Shown here: positions 32,420 through 42,898 of the stretch, piece after piece | Numbering within the stretch: position 1 is the stretch's first letter | How the letters are laid out: each line of letters starts with the position of its first letter | NCBI GenBank assembly: GCA_024803745.1 | Contig: JANJXV010000039.1 | Span: forward strand, 10,180,001 to 10,244,000 | Origin: Megascapheus bottae | Lineage: Eukaryota > Chordata > Mammalia > Rodentia > Geomyidae | Reading direction: 5' to 3' | DNA length: 64,000 bases | Notes under the pieces: model-generated | Seen by the model: only the letters and a program-made list of their open reading frames with translations | What the model was told of the DNA's origin: nothing | Databases searched by the model: none | Made by a program: the position numbers and the translations under genes

Positions 32420-32557
32420 CTTGAGAGACTTTTATCCCCCCATGAACTAGCAAAAAGCCAGCTCTACCACTCACTGTTAGTGGTAGAGTACTACCCTCTA
32501 GCAAGAAACCTCAGGGACAGTGCCCAGGTCCTGAGTTCAAGCCCCATATCACGAAGG
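32420..32557 (+). mobile_element. SINE, right part, interrupted
   Basis: Continuation of the SINE begun at 32104: GAGAGACTTTTATC, a partly inverted or duplicated GGTAGAG region, then CAGGTCCTGAGTTCAAGCCC. Confidence 0.75.
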
Positions 32558-33745
32558 CAAAAATGATGCTCAACTGGCTACCACCAAACATGATTCAAAC
32601 TCCATTTCCTTCCTGAATGTTAATAGTTAGATTCCCTCATCTTATTCCTCTTTTTTTTGTGGAACCAGATATGGACATAGACTCAGGGAGGCCAGGTTAT
32701 CTGTTTCCTGTAGCCCTGTATCCAGCTAAACACCTGCAGATGGCTCTTCTCTTAGATGGCTTTGTGTTCATGACCAGACTGACATGTGTTTTGCCAGTGA
32801 CCCTATATGCAGCCACATCTCTCTGGAACAATCTCGTCCTGACCCTCTTCTTCCACCATTTTGATCTATTTGCCTGGGAGATGAGAACTCATCTATTTAT
32901 TCCCAAAGGCAGTGACAGGTTAGCAATCTTTTATATGTTGCTGTGTTATGATCAAGGCTGTCAGCTCCCTAAACAGGGGCTAGGGTCTCACTAATATACT
33001 CCTTTTTTTGTTTGTTTGTTTAAATCTGTTATGTGAAGCTGGGTACCGGCTTCAATTATTTTTTACAAGTGGTTCAATAAGTTTGATAAATTATTCAGGG
33101 TTACAGTTCACATCGCTTTCACCAAATAAACTTGATCTGTACATTGTGAACTGATGCTGATGAGACCACCGAGGTGGCTGGGTCAGATAGATGGTGGGGG
33201 GTGGGGGGGTCTGAATTCTGAGTCTTGGAGGGAGGGATTTGTCTATGGGGGCTGAAACTACTTTTCCAGGGAGAAGAGGAAAGTTCACAATGAGAACTTC
33301 CCAAAATCCAGAGCAGAAGGGACTTGTGCAGGAAGCCCTAGAGGAAGTCATTGACAAACGCATTCGGCTTCTCCATCCTGGGGGACCATGTGAAGCACGG
33401 TTCTGAGGGAAGTTTTTTTTTTTCTTTTTTTTTCACAGTCAAGCCTGATTCTGCTGCCAACCAGAAATGGCTAGAGGGAAGTTTGTCTGAGATTTCTTCC
33501 CACCCATCCCAGAAAGGAGCTAAATCTGGCCCTAAACTCATGCCTCAGTACCTGAGAATAAAAGTAAAATGAAAGAAGGTTAAACAAACAAACAAACAAC
33601 AACAACAAAAAACCCAGAAGGCTTTTTTTTTACCTTCGCTTTATTAGATTGTCACTTTTAAAGTGTTATTATCTGGCAACTCAGCAGGGATTGGCTAGGT
33701 CTAGTTCCCCATGATTTTGTCAGGCATGGAATAGCCTTTTCTTTC
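32558..33745. other. Single-copy DNA, probable L2-like relic at its start
   Basis: The 126-codon plus frame at 32617-32994 overlaps sequence whose end (GGCTGTCAGCTCCCTAAACA) resembles an ancient L2/MIR end, so it is not treated as a gene. G-runs occur at 33193-33210. Confidence 0.4.
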
Positions 33746-33746
<1 letters not shown>

Positions 33747-33794
<48 letters not shown>

Positions 33795-33797
33795 TTA
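33747..33797. repeat. (TTA)n microsatellite
   Basis: About 16 ATT units at the tail of the following minus-strand SINE. Confidence 0.96.
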
Positions 33798-34002
33798 TGG
33801 TGTCAATCCTGGAGCTTGGATTCAGGTCCTGCGTGCTGCCCTAGCCTTTTTTTTTTCTTTTTTTGCTGGAGGCTAGCACATTACCACTTGAGCCATAGCT
33901 CTACTTCTAGCTTTTTGCTGGCTCATTGGAGATAAGAGTCTCACTTTCCTGTCCAGGGCTGGCTTTGAACTTTATCCATATATTTTAGCCTCCATAGGAT
34001 TC
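33798..34002 (-). mobile_element. 7SL/Geo SINE, 5' truncated
   Basis: GGTGTCAATCCTGGAGCTTG, ACCACTTGAGCCATAGCTCT and TTGGAGATAAGAGTCTCA; the 7SL start is degraded. Confidence 0.83.
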
Positions 34003-34152
34003 AAGACCTGATCCACTAGCAGGCCCGGCCTGGTGTCTCTCCAGCCCTGAAAGATCCAGAATAGCTGGGAACCTTTGCTTTTGAAAATGTGACTCTGGTT
34101 ATTGGTCTTTGAGAATGACACACAGTAAGGGAAAGTTTTCAGGTTCCTTTCT

Positions 34153-34193
<41 letters not shown>

Positions 34194-34810
34194 TCTATAA
34201 TGATGATGATGATATCTTCCCAATCTATTGTGATTTTTTTTCCTAAGCATGCTCACCATAAAAAAATGCTTTGAAATCTTTAGAGGTGACTGATCTCCTA
34301 GAAATGACGGCTTGAGACTTCTGACATTTCAAACTTATGAAACATCTGTCTTAGATGTTTTCTTCTCTTCTCCACTTGAAATTGGATACTGTTTTAACAA
34401 AGAAATTTCAGTACCACAGATCCGACAAGTAGAAAAAGCTGACAGTTTCCTCTGATTTGATGCCCGGGGCATATGCTAACTTTAATTCTTAGGAAGGAGA
34501 AGCCAAGCCTTGGGTGTAAAAGTTTGGCATTTGGGGGGACGAGACAGGGTGGGGGGGGGTGAGTGGGGAGAGAATCTCACCCTTTTTTTCTGGCCACTCA
34601 AGCTGTGTCTTGCTAGTTACCCGTGTGATTGTTTGCAGGGTGCACTGGGTATGCAGAAACTCTAACTTATCCCCAACCGAGAATCCGTAGGTCAGCAGTG
34701 GAGAGGTGGAGGGTAGGAACGGGGTTTTTCCACCTTCCTATGCATAAGGTTTGCTTCAGATAATCACAGGTATTATGAACTCAGCTGGGGAAAGATGATT
34801 TATTTTATTT
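34003..34810. other. Single-copy DNA with (CT)n at 34148-34192
   Basis: A CT microsatellite followed by ATGATG repeats (34198-34212), then unassigned sequence with a G-run at 34546-34565. Confidence 0.45.
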
Positions 34811-35028
34811 GCGTCCCACATCAGGGCCTGGACATTTCCTCCCTTAGTGTTTTCCACTCAAGGCTGGTATTCTACCACTTGAACCATACGTCCACATCCG
34901 GCTTTTGAGTAGTTAATTGGAGATCAGAGTCTCAGGGACTTTCCTTCTCATGCTAGCTTTGAACTGAGATCCTCAGATCTCAAGAGGCTGAGAATCTAGG
35001 ATTTCAGATATGAGCCACTGGCACCCAG
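34811..35028 (-). mobile_element. 7SL/Geo-type SINE, diverged
   Basis: ATCAGGGCCTGGACATTTCC to GATATGAGCCACTGGCACCC. Part of the 7SL core is rearranged (CAGATCTCAAGAGGCTGAGA). Confidence 0.82.
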
Positions 35029-35291
35029 CAAGAGGAAAGTGTTTGTAACCATACCTCATGGCGAAAACCAACTTTCCATTCATTCACCTGTAGAACAATG
35101 TGTTTGTCCATTCTGTTCTCTGGGTCACAGTACTGGATGTCTGTTTAGTGGGGTGTAAGAATGAACCTGAAGTACTGTAGCATCTCCCTCTACCCTAGGG
35201 CCCAGCTGTCTTCCTGTGTTCTTTGTAAACTCCGTGTCTGCTGCACAGGGTACAAGTTGTGAATGTCTGGCATTTAAAATAGACATTCCTC

Positions 35292-35544
35292 AGTTGGGCA
35301 CTGGGGGCTCACGTCTGTCATCCTAGCTAATCAGGAGACTGAGATCTGAGGATCAAGATTCAAAGCCTACCTCATGGCAGAAAAACCCAAGAGACTCTCT
35401 CCTCCCATTAACCAGCAAAAGGCGAGAAGTGGAGCTGTGGTGCAAGTATTAGAGCACTCACTGGTTTTGAGTACAAAAAGCTCAAGGATAGCACAAAGGC
35501 CCTGATTCAAGCCCCAGGACCGGTATGGTCATGCATGTGCATGT
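35292..35544 (+). mobile_element. 7SL/Geo-type dimeric SINE
   Basis: GTTGGGCACTGGGGGCTCAC to GGCCCTGATTCAAGCCCCAG, with a CA-array tail. Confidence 0.87.

Positions 35545-35584
<40 letters not shown>
35545..35584. repeat. (CA)n microsatellite at SINE tail
   Basis: About 19 perfect CA units. Confidence 0.97.
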
Positions 35585-35586
<2 letters not shown>

Positions 35587-35649
35587 AAGCTTTCCTTTCA
35601 TTGGGTGCTTGTGAGTGGATTGGGAGTTGGGTTGCTGTCTAAAAATGTT

Positions 35650-35840
35650 TTTTTTGCCAGTCCTGGGGGCTTGAACTCAGGGCCTAGGCCCTGTCCTTGA
35701 GCTTTCTCAAGGCTAGCCCTTTACCACTTGAGCCATAGCACCATTTCCAGCTTTTTCTGTATATGTGGTATTAAGGAATCGAACCCAGGGCTTTGTGTAT
35801 GCTAGGCAAGTACCCTACCACTAGGCCAAACTCCCAGCCT
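35650..35840 (-). mobile_element. IDL-Geo SINE, full length
   Basis: On the minus strand, GGCTGGGAGTTTGGCCTAGT starts the tRNA-like monomer with B box GGGTTCGATTCCTTAAT, followed by Geo and an A-rich tail. Confidence 0.9.
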
Positions 35841-35846
35841 CACTTC

Positions 35847-35913
35847 CTTCTGCTTTGGGATACACAGGCCTTTGTATCACCCCCAGATCTGCCTGTGTAT
35901 CCCAAAGCAGAAG
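35847..35913. repeat. Perfect 23-bp inverted repeat with 21-nt loop
   Basis: The left arm at 35847-35869 (begins CTTCTGCTTTGGGATACA) and the right arm at 35891-35913 (begins GCCTGTGTATCCCAAAGC) are exact reverse complements over all 23 bases. The loop is 35870-35890. It lies 7 bp from the end of an IDL-Geo SINE and is not part of any recognised repeat. Confidence 0.97.
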
Positions 35914-36488
35914 ACTTGTGCTAAATGAAAACCTGGGTCACCCCTGCTTCCATGATGGGTGAATAGGTTTTTCAATTCCTGACCGCCACCACCATTATCG
36001 GCCCAGCAAATCCAGTGAGCCACTCATTGCACTTTCTCCAAAGTTAGCTTTATTTCCTCCTCCTGATCTCCAGCCTGAGAATAGAGTAGTTTCTGCAGCT
36101 CCCCTGGACACAAGATGGTGAATGCAAGGAGCCAGTCAACCTCTCAAGACAAGATGATACATGTCGATCTATGACCAGCTAGGCTAAGGTTTGATTTTTA
36201 ATGGTCAGCTCACCACGCTGTGAGGTGTTTTGTTATTTTGTGGGGTTTTTTGGACAGATACTATAATATGCTGATTTCATAAATCAGCATCCCCAGGATG
36301 GGGGATGAGCTTCTGTATATGGTATGCATTTTTCTGTATATAGTATGCAATTTCAGTTCCGCCTTGGTGCCAAATGGTACACGTGTGAAGAGTGACAGCA
36401 GAAAATCAGGATGAGTCAATGGCTCCAGAGGTCAATGATTTGTTTCCTACAGGTCAGAAATTCTTTAAAAAAAAAATGTACTGTGGAC
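35914..36488. other. Single-copy DNA, nothing recognised
   Basis: Contains a short duplicated motif (TTCTGTATATGGTATGCA, TTCTGTATATAGTATGCA) at 36311-36350. No gene recognised. Confidence 0.45.
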
Positions 36489-36558
36489 CAACCTGGCATT
36501 GGGGACTAACATTGGTCATCTTAGCTAGTCAGGAGACTGAGATCTGAGTATTGCTCTT
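36489..36558 (+). mobile_element. SINE host of two insertions, part 1
   Basis: Start of a plus-strand 7SL/Geo SINE (CTGGCATTGGGGACTAACAT, CAGGAGACTGAGATCTGAG). It ends with the 15-bp target site CTGAGTATTGCTCTT at 36544-36558. Confidence 0.88.
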
Positions 36559-36760
36559 TTTTTTTTTTTTTGCCAGTCCTGGGCTTGAGCTCAGGGCCTG
36601 AGCACTTTCCTTGGACTTTCTCAAGGCTAGAGCTCTACCACTTGAGCCTCAGCACCACTTCTGGCTTTTTTTTCTATGTATGAGGTACCGAGGAATCGAA
36701 CCCGGGTCTTCATGCATGCTAGGCAAACACTTTAACCACTAGGCCAAACTCCCGGCCCCC
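36559..36760 (-). mobile_element. IDL-Geo SINE inserted in a SINE
   Basis: Full-length minus-strand IDL-Geo (GGGCCGGGAGTTTGGCCTAG to poly-A) flanked by a perfect 15-bp target-site duplication CTGAGTATTGCTCTT at 36544-36558 and 36761-36775. The intact duplication and low divergence indicate a relatively recent insertion. Confidence 0.95.
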
Positions 36761-36812
36761 CTGAGTATTGCTCTTTGAAGCCAGCTTAGGCAGGAAAATC
36801 CATAAGACTCTT
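36761..36812 (+). mobile_element. SINE host of two insertions, part 2
   Basis: Continues the interrupted 7SL-like monomer (TTTGAAGCCAGCTTAGGCAG) up to the second target site TCCATAAGACTCTT at 36799-36812. Confidence 0.9.
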
Positions 36813-37054
36813 TTGTGTGGGGGAAGTAGGATGCTGTCAGTGATGAGGCTTGAACCCAAGGCTTTGGCACTGTCCCTGAACCCTTTTGTTCAGGGTAGCA
36901 CTCTAACACTTTGAGCCGCAGCTTCATTCCTAGTTTTCTGGCAATTAATTGGAGATAAGAGTCTTATGGATTTTCCAGCCTGGGCTGGCTTTGAACTAGG
37001 ATCCTCAGTCTCTTGGGTTGCTAGGATTACAGGTATGAGCCACAAGCACCTGAC
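36813..37054 (-). mobile_element. 7SL/Geo SINE inserted in the same host SINE
   Basis: Minus-strand dimer (GTGGCTCATACCTGTAATCC to the Geo end). It is flanked by TCCATAAGACTCTT at 36799-36812 and TCCATGAGACTCTT at 37055-37068, a 14-bp duplication with one mismatch, so it is older than the neighbouring IDL-Geo insertion. Confidence 0.92.
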
Positions 37055-37162
37055 TCCATGAGACTCTTATCTTCAGTTAACCACCAAAGAGCTAGAAGGA
37101 GGGCTGTGGTTCAAGAGATAAAATGATAGCCTTGAAAAGCTAAGGTACAGCACCAAGGCTCT
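37055..37162 (+). mobile_element. SINE host of two insertions, part 3
   Basis: The last part of the host SINE: CATGAGACTCTTATCTTCAG, GGGCTGTGGTTCAAGAGATA and GGTACAGCACCAAGGCTC. Confidence 0.88.
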
Positions 37163-37169
37163 TTATTTT

Positions 37170-38065
37170 TCAAAATGCTAGTCCTTTTTTGCTCCTTCGC
37201 ATTATCTACATTGACCTGGGCCGAGGTCATAGTCTTATTTATCCATCCACTTTATCCTCATTTTCTTATGCTCACCAACAACCATTATTGTATGCTCTAC
37301 ACATACTTGATCTTTGTGTTCCTTTGGATTGGGGGGGGGGTAAAAATGTGTATTCTTGATTTATATGCATGAAATTTAATTTTATGCAAATGGTATTGGT
37401 TGAGACATCACTCTGTTTCGCATTCTCTCACTTGGCATGATGTCTTTTTTTAAGATCCATCCACGTGGGTATACGAACGAGACTGTGTCTTCCAATTGCC
37501 ACATGGGGGCTCAAGATTGGCAGCCACCATATTTTGTCAGTTTGCAAGCCCACTGACGGACAAGCCCGAGTCTCCAATGCTGCCATATGTAAATAGCACC
37601 CCAAGCTTGCATGCCCATGAACTTCTGAGGCCGCCAGGGCCATCTGCGGGGATGTGGAGAGCACTTACCAGTGAGAGGGTGCATGTATTAAATCTGGAGA
37701 AGCTGGTGAGCCCGCTGCAGCTTTACTATGCCCAACACATTCCCTCCACTATTGGATTAGGGTCCTATTTTTTTCCCCTCATTCCTTCCAACAGTTGACA
37801 TTATCTAGCTTTCTAATTCAGCCAGTCTCACATGTTTAAAGTGATGCCTCCTTATTATTTTAATTTGCATTTCTCTGATTATTGATGTTCTTAAGTATCT
37901 CTTCAATGTGCTTGTTAGCTTTAGTGTTACTTAGTCTATAATTTACTGATAACAGTCTTTGACCGATTTCCCACAAGAGTCTCTCTGAATACGTGAAACA
38001 GAAAACTGCTAGTCCCTTGCTGTTGTGTGGCAAATACCTTCTTTTGATTGAGTCTTTTGTCACTT
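37170..38065 (-). mobile_element. Ancient L1 fragments around an unassigned 330-bp segment
   Basis: 37170-37460 (GCAAATGGTATTGG, GATGTC...AAGATCCATCCACG) and 37800-38065 (TTTTAATTTGCATTTCTCTG, ATTATTGATG) resemble reverse-complement 3' regions of old mammalian L1. The GC-richer segment 37475-37795, with a 100-codon plus frame, is unassigned and may be an insertion. Confidence 0.5.
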
Positions 38066-38109
38066 TGTTTATTCATCCATCTGTCAGTGTCCATTGCTTG
38101 TCTTTCTGC

Positions 38110-38222
38110 ACATTTCCTTCCTCCTTTTCTTCCTCCTTTCTTTCTCCCCTTCCTTCTTTCCTTCCTTCCTTCCTTCCTTCCTTCCTTCCTCCATCTCTAT
38201 CTATCATTTATTTATTTATTTT
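38110..38222. repeat. (TTCC)n/(TTTA)n array at SINE end
   Basis: Irregular CCTT/TTCC sequence, a perfect CCTT run at about 38150-38190 and TTTA units at 38205-38222, abutting a minus-strand SINE. Confidence 0.94.
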
Positions 38223-38456
38223 TGTACCAGTACAAGGACTTGAACTCAGACCAGAGTTTTGCACTCTCACTTGTGTTTTTCTCTCAAGACTCACACTTTA
38301 CTATTTGAGCCATATCTCCACTGTCAGGATTTTACTGATTAATTAAAGATGAGAGTTTCTCAGACACTTCTTCCCAGCCTGGCTTTGAACCATGATCCTC
38401 GGATCTCAGCCTTTTGAGTATCTAGGGTGACAGGTGTGAGACCCTAGTTTCCGGCA
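38223..38456 (-). mobile_element. 7SL/Geo-type dimeric SINE
   Basis: GTACCAGTACAAGGACTTGA to GGTGACAGGTGTGAGACCC. Confidence 0.85.
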
Positions 38457-38559
38457 TTGTTGTTGTTGTTTCAAATAGAATTCATTCACTTCGACATAAA
38501 ACAGTTTATTCACTTTGGGGCGCTCTATAGTGCTTTTTGAGATTTTAATTTAAAAGGTC

Positions 38560-38673
38560 AGGAATAATATTATGAGGGAAACATAGTCCATGGCAGACGT
38601 GAGGCAAGAGATAAAAAATGGACATTATCTACAAATAATACAATCATCTACTCGGAATAACAAAAAGACACAC

Positions 38674-38721
<48 letters not shown>

Positions 38722-38850
38722 CCAGACACTGTTAAAACTAATAAGAGAACTCAAGAAGATTGTTGGCTTCAAGATCAGCATACAAAAATCAATAGCACTT
38801 TACAACCCTGGCAATAACAAACTGAAAAGTAAAACATAAAAATGAGCAGT
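38560..38850 (+). mobile_element. L1 ORF2 fragment containing a CA array
   Basis: Plus-strand L1 ORF2 motifs (CTCAAGAAGATTGTTGGCTT, AAGATCAGCATACAAAAATC, AATAGCACTTTACAACC) are interrupted by a CA microsatellite at about 38669-38720. Confidence 0.75.
38669..38720. repeat. (CA)n microsatellite inside an L1 fragment
   Basis: About 25 CA units with early CG and GCA interruptions. Confidence 0.96.
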
Positions 38851-39202
38851 GTTTTTCTACCCAATATCTTTCATAACGGGCTTTTGTGTGTTATCTACTT
38901 ATGGGAATTGGTTGCCTCCGTCGGAATATACACAAACACTCGACAGATGAAAAGTACCAGAAAGAGTGGAAACTGGAGGGATCCGACAGCGGCAAACGTA
39001 TGAGATGGAAGGAGCTGTAAACAAAAGATCTTTGAGCTCTTTGGAGCTATCAAGACAGATTGAGTTATACCTAGAAAGCTCCTTGAGCTAAGGCGAATTA
39101 CCTGCATATGCACCTCAGCCTGAAGCCCCCAGTACCTGGTATCCATCTCCTAATAGTCCATCCATATTAATGGACAATGAAATGATCTTCCGTATTTATA
39201 TA
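38851..39202. other. Single-copy DNA, nothing recognised
   Basis: No repeat or exon recognised; some CpGs at 38920-39000. Confidence 0.4.
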
Positions 39203-39403
39203 GGTCCTGGGCTTAGCTGTTGTCCCTGAGGTTTTTGCTCAAAGCTGGTCCTCTACCACTTGAGCCATAACTCCACAGCAGTGGTTCACTGGAGATGAGA
39301 ATCTTATGGAGTTTCCTGCCATGGCTGGCTTGAACCAAGATCCTCAGACCTTAGCCTCCTGAGTAGCTGGGATTACAGGTGTGATCCAGGGGGTTCCTGG
39401 CTC
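39203..39403 (-). mobile_element. 7SL/Geo-type SINE
   Basis: GGTCCTGGGCTTAGCTGTTG to GCTGGGATTACAGGTGTGAT; internal small deletions. Confidence 0.86.
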
Positions 39404-39811
39404 CGTTTTATGGTTTCTACAAATATAACTGATTTGGACAAATGACCAGGGGGAAATGAAAACTGTTCTTAGGAACCAGATACAAAGCATTTCTTGAAGA
39501 TTTTTCCATCGTAAGAAGATTTCCCCATCCCCTATCACATACATTTTTCATGTGATAAAATATACACGATTTCTTTTTATCACATTCACATAGTAACATA
39601 AAGTAAAAGAAAAATCTGTCACTGGGCGGTATTCAGTTCGGTGGGATTAGATATGTTTACATCATTGTCTATCATTTCCAGACAAGGCCATCATCTCAGA
39701 TTGGAACTCCATAGACAATCAGACATGAAGAAACGCCTCAGTCTTCTGTTCCCCAGCCCTAGCAGCCACAATTCTTATTATTTTATTTTACTTTATTTTA
39801 TTATTCATTTA
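39404..39811. other. Single-copy AT-rich DNA
   Basis: Nothing recognised. It ends in a TTTTA-rich run before the CCTT array. Confidence 0.4.
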
Positions 39812-39955
39812 TTCCTTCCTTCCTTCCTTCCTTCCTTCCTTCCTTCCTTCCTTCCTCCCTCCCTCCCTTCCTTCTTCCCTTCCTTCCTTCCTTCCTTCCT
39901 TCCTTCCTTCCTTCCTTCCTTCCTTCCTTCCTTCCTCCCTTCCTTCCCTCCGTCT
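39812..39955. repeat. (TTCC)n array
   Basis: About 140 bp of CCTT/TTCC units with two interrupted blocks. The serine/proline/phenylalanine and lysine/glycine frames are repeat translations. Confidence 0.97.
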
Positions 39956-40489
39956 GCAATGTGTATGTTGTTTTCTACATTTGCACCCTGCACAGACCCC
40001 ATTTTACATGTACACACGTGACACCAGTGGTTTGATTCCCAATTGCATCATTGACAGGTCAGAGGGTATGTACATACGTAATGGTGATCGATGGGTTTGA
40101 TGTGGCCCCTGCAGGGGTGACACCAATTCCTATCCCCACGGCAATGCATGTTGATGCATGTTGTCTCCTTACCTCCCCCCTCCACACCCCACAGTGTTAT
40201 CAAAGTTTTGGATTCTTGCCAAAATTCAGGAGTTGAAAAGTCCCATTGTAAAATAGCTCTAATTTGGAAAATCTCACATTAGACTCAAGTGGAGCTGTTT
40301 TTTTTTTTCTTTTTTAATCCCTTATATTACAAATATTTACCTTTCCTTATCAATGGACTTTCTCGGCTTTCAATTTTGACATTGTCTTTTCTAAAATCCA
40401 TCGTGGAAAAAATATTATTAATCTTATTGTTCTGTGCTTTTGTATTTAAAGAAAAATGAAGAGTTGTCAACTTGTTTCTAATGTGTGTT
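39956..40489. other. Single-copy DNA, nothing recognised
   Basis: No exon or repeat recognised. A tandem ATGTTGATGC motif lies near 40148. Confidence 0.4.
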
Positions 40490-40720
40490 TCTGCTAGTCC
40501 TGGACCTTAAACTCAGGGCCTGCGCTGTGTCCCTCAGCTTTTTTTTGCTCAAGGCTAGCCTCTACCACGGAGCTACTGTTCCACTTCTGACTTTTTGATG
40601 GTTCATTGGAGATGGGAGTCTCATGGACTTTCCTATCTAGGCTGCCTTTGAACCACGATCCTCAGATCTCACCCTTCTGAGTAGCTGGGAGTACAAGGCA
40701 GGAACTGCAGGCACCTGGCA
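40490..40720 (-). mobile_element. 7SL/Geo-type dimeric SINE
   Basis: TGCTAGTCCTGGACCTTAAA to GCAGGAACTGCAGGCACCTGG. Confidence 0.87.
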
Positions 40721-40734
40721 GAATGTTCAATTTT

Positions 40735-42000
40735 TACCAAGTTAAAAACAATTTCTTGGTGTTGGAGATGATCATGTGGTTTTCCTTTTTAAATCTACCA
40801 ATAGATTTACTCCCTTATTAGATTCTATATTATGTCACCATTCTGAAGTTTCTAAAATCACACTTTATAGTTCATTATCTTGAATGGCATAATGTATATA
40901 GTTTTTCCCTAATGTTTTACACCTGAGGTTTTTTTTGTTTTTACTATTATACAAAAGAGATTAGGATACAGTTTGGGCTATTATTATGCTAGCTAGGTAG
41001 GCATTCTAATCACTTGTGCCATCTCTTGAGCCCCTCCCTTTTTTTACTGTAGTTATTTTAAAATTAGATACTTAAATTTATGTTAGGCTTGATTTGAACT
41101 CCCATTCTTCTATTTACAACTTCTGTGTAGCTTGGATGATTGATGTATGCCACTACCATTGGTTGAAATGTGTTTTTCTGTCTGGGTTGATCTTGAACCT
41201 CAACTCTCTTGATTTTTGCTTTCAGAGTAGCAAGATTTCAGGTGTGAGGCACTAAATGCTGGCTTAGTATTTTGTTTTGTTTAGTTTCCAATCTCTACCA
41301 AGCTTTGCCCTAATACTGTATTTGCTTCAATAAAAGAGATTGAGGATTTTTCTTCCCTCTTTGCAGAGGCCCCAGCCCAAAGAAGCATTACAGTGATTTT
41401 GTAAAAGATGAAAGAATTTCCTGAGTCTTAGAGGTATTTATTTGGCTTTTCCTCATCAAATGTTTCTTTGCCTCCTTTAAGAAACTAGCTTGAAGGGGTA
41501 TTATTCTTTAATTCGTTGGTTTAGGATTTCCTGACTTACTAACTTCTTTCCATCTTTATTGATTCTCATCTTTGTATATAGGTTCTACCTTTCTGAGTCA
41601 GTTGTCTGATTTATTTTTATTCTTTATGTTTATATTGACCTAAGTTTTTGAGTATACGACTTTCCTTTTTACTTGTGCCTGTAGTTTCTGATAGTATTTC
41701 GCTATTTTTAATAGAAATTTTTTAATTGGGAGATAATTAAAGCAATTTTTAACCTAAGACCATTTTTCTTCAGGTGGAAAGGACTTACTTGGTGATTCCA
41801 GTCACTTCTATTTTTATTACATTGTAATCAGAGACTAATATCTATTTCGTAGCACAATTTATTGGGGTTCCTTCTTTCATGTTTTAAAAAATTTATTGAG
41901 AGTCCTTGGTGGCTAGAAGGCGATCAATTCTTTTATAAATGTTTTATGGGCATTTGAAAAGAAAATAAATGATCTGTTGTCGAGATGTGTAATCTGGGGG
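40735..42000 (-). mobile_element. Ancient L1 ORF2 relic with an old SINE inside
   Basis: Reverse-complement L1 ORF2 is recognisable at 40760-40900 (GGTGTTGGAGATGATCATGT, CTACCAATAGATTTACTC) and at 41330-41960 (ACATTGTAATCAGAG, AAAAAATTTATTGAGAGTCC, GGGCATTTGAAAAGAAAATA). Decay is heavy. An old 7SL-like fragment sits at 41165-41268. Confidence 0.68.
41165..41268 (-). mobile_element. Old 7SL-derived SINE fragment
   Basis: TCTGGGTTGATCTTGAACC and TAGCAAGATTTCAGGTGTGA resemble a reverse-complement B1-type monomer without the Geo half. Confidence 0.55.
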
Positions 42001-42625
42001 CCTCAGAAGGGTCTGTCTTACTAATTCTGCGATCTGGGGCTGCTGGAGTCTAATTTTCTGCCCTCTTGATCCGTCTCAAGCTGAGCCTGGGGAATTGTGT
42101 CCTGTTCTGGGGTGACTATTATTTCTCCATGAATCATCCTTCATGTCTGTTTCATTACTGGATGTGTGTCACCTGACATAGGTACTCACAGGGGTTAGCA
42201 ACGCCCTGGGAACCTCCTTTTTAAGCATCATAAATCTTCCTCCTATGTCTCCCTGGAAGCCGTAATCCTGGACTTGAACTTTCCAAATACAATGTGTATG
42301 GTCTGTGTCTCCATTCAGTTCTGTGTCTCTGGTATTCTGGAGTATCTTAGACTAGGGTCTTACAGTCACACTCACTGGGTATCGTGACCCTGTGTGACAT
42401 ATTAGACATACTGATTTGAAACTCCTTTCTACAAGTACTGTAAGGGAATAAAATGTTTTGAAAAACATTTCCTGGATTGAACTGGAAACTCTTTCTGGGA
42501 AACTAATGACGCATATTGACATTTACCTAGGCACAGATTTGTTTTTGAAATTTCTCTGTATGTTAGATCTTCCATATGTGTATGTATGTAGGTATGTATG
42601 TATGTATGCATGTATGCATGTATTT
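42001..42625. other. Single-copy DNA; (GTAT)n at 42578-42621
   Basis: Unassigned sequence followed by a short GTAT/GCAT microsatellite. Confidence 0.45.
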
Positions 42626-42725
42626 AGCTGGTCCTCCACACTGTCCCTGAGCTTCTTTTTGCGTATTTTACCACCAGAGCCATATCTCTTCTTCCAGATT
42701 TTTATTTTTATTTTATTTTATTTTA
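42626..42725 (-). mobile_element. Geo-monomer fragment with TTTTA tail
   Basis: ACTGTCCCTGAGCTTC and TTTTACCACCAGAGCC match the Geo monomer only; TTTTATTTTA units lie on its left-monomer side. Confidence 0.6.
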
Positions 42726-42829
42726 TTGTTTAAGCTGTTTATTATACAACTCCTTTAGCGCTTCTCTCCCTTTCGTTCCTACAATCTAAAACTTTAGTTC
42801 AGAACATTATGTTAGTACCTATTCTGGTG

Positions 42830-42860
<31 letters not shown>

Positions 42861-42898
42861 GTCTACAATTTATCTCTCTTTTGAAAATTCTGATTGTG

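Noticed and set aside
32617..32994. 126-codon plus-strand frame with hydrophobic stretches
   Set aside because: The hydrophobic look comes from T-rich sequence, and its 3' part resembles an ancient L2/MIR end.
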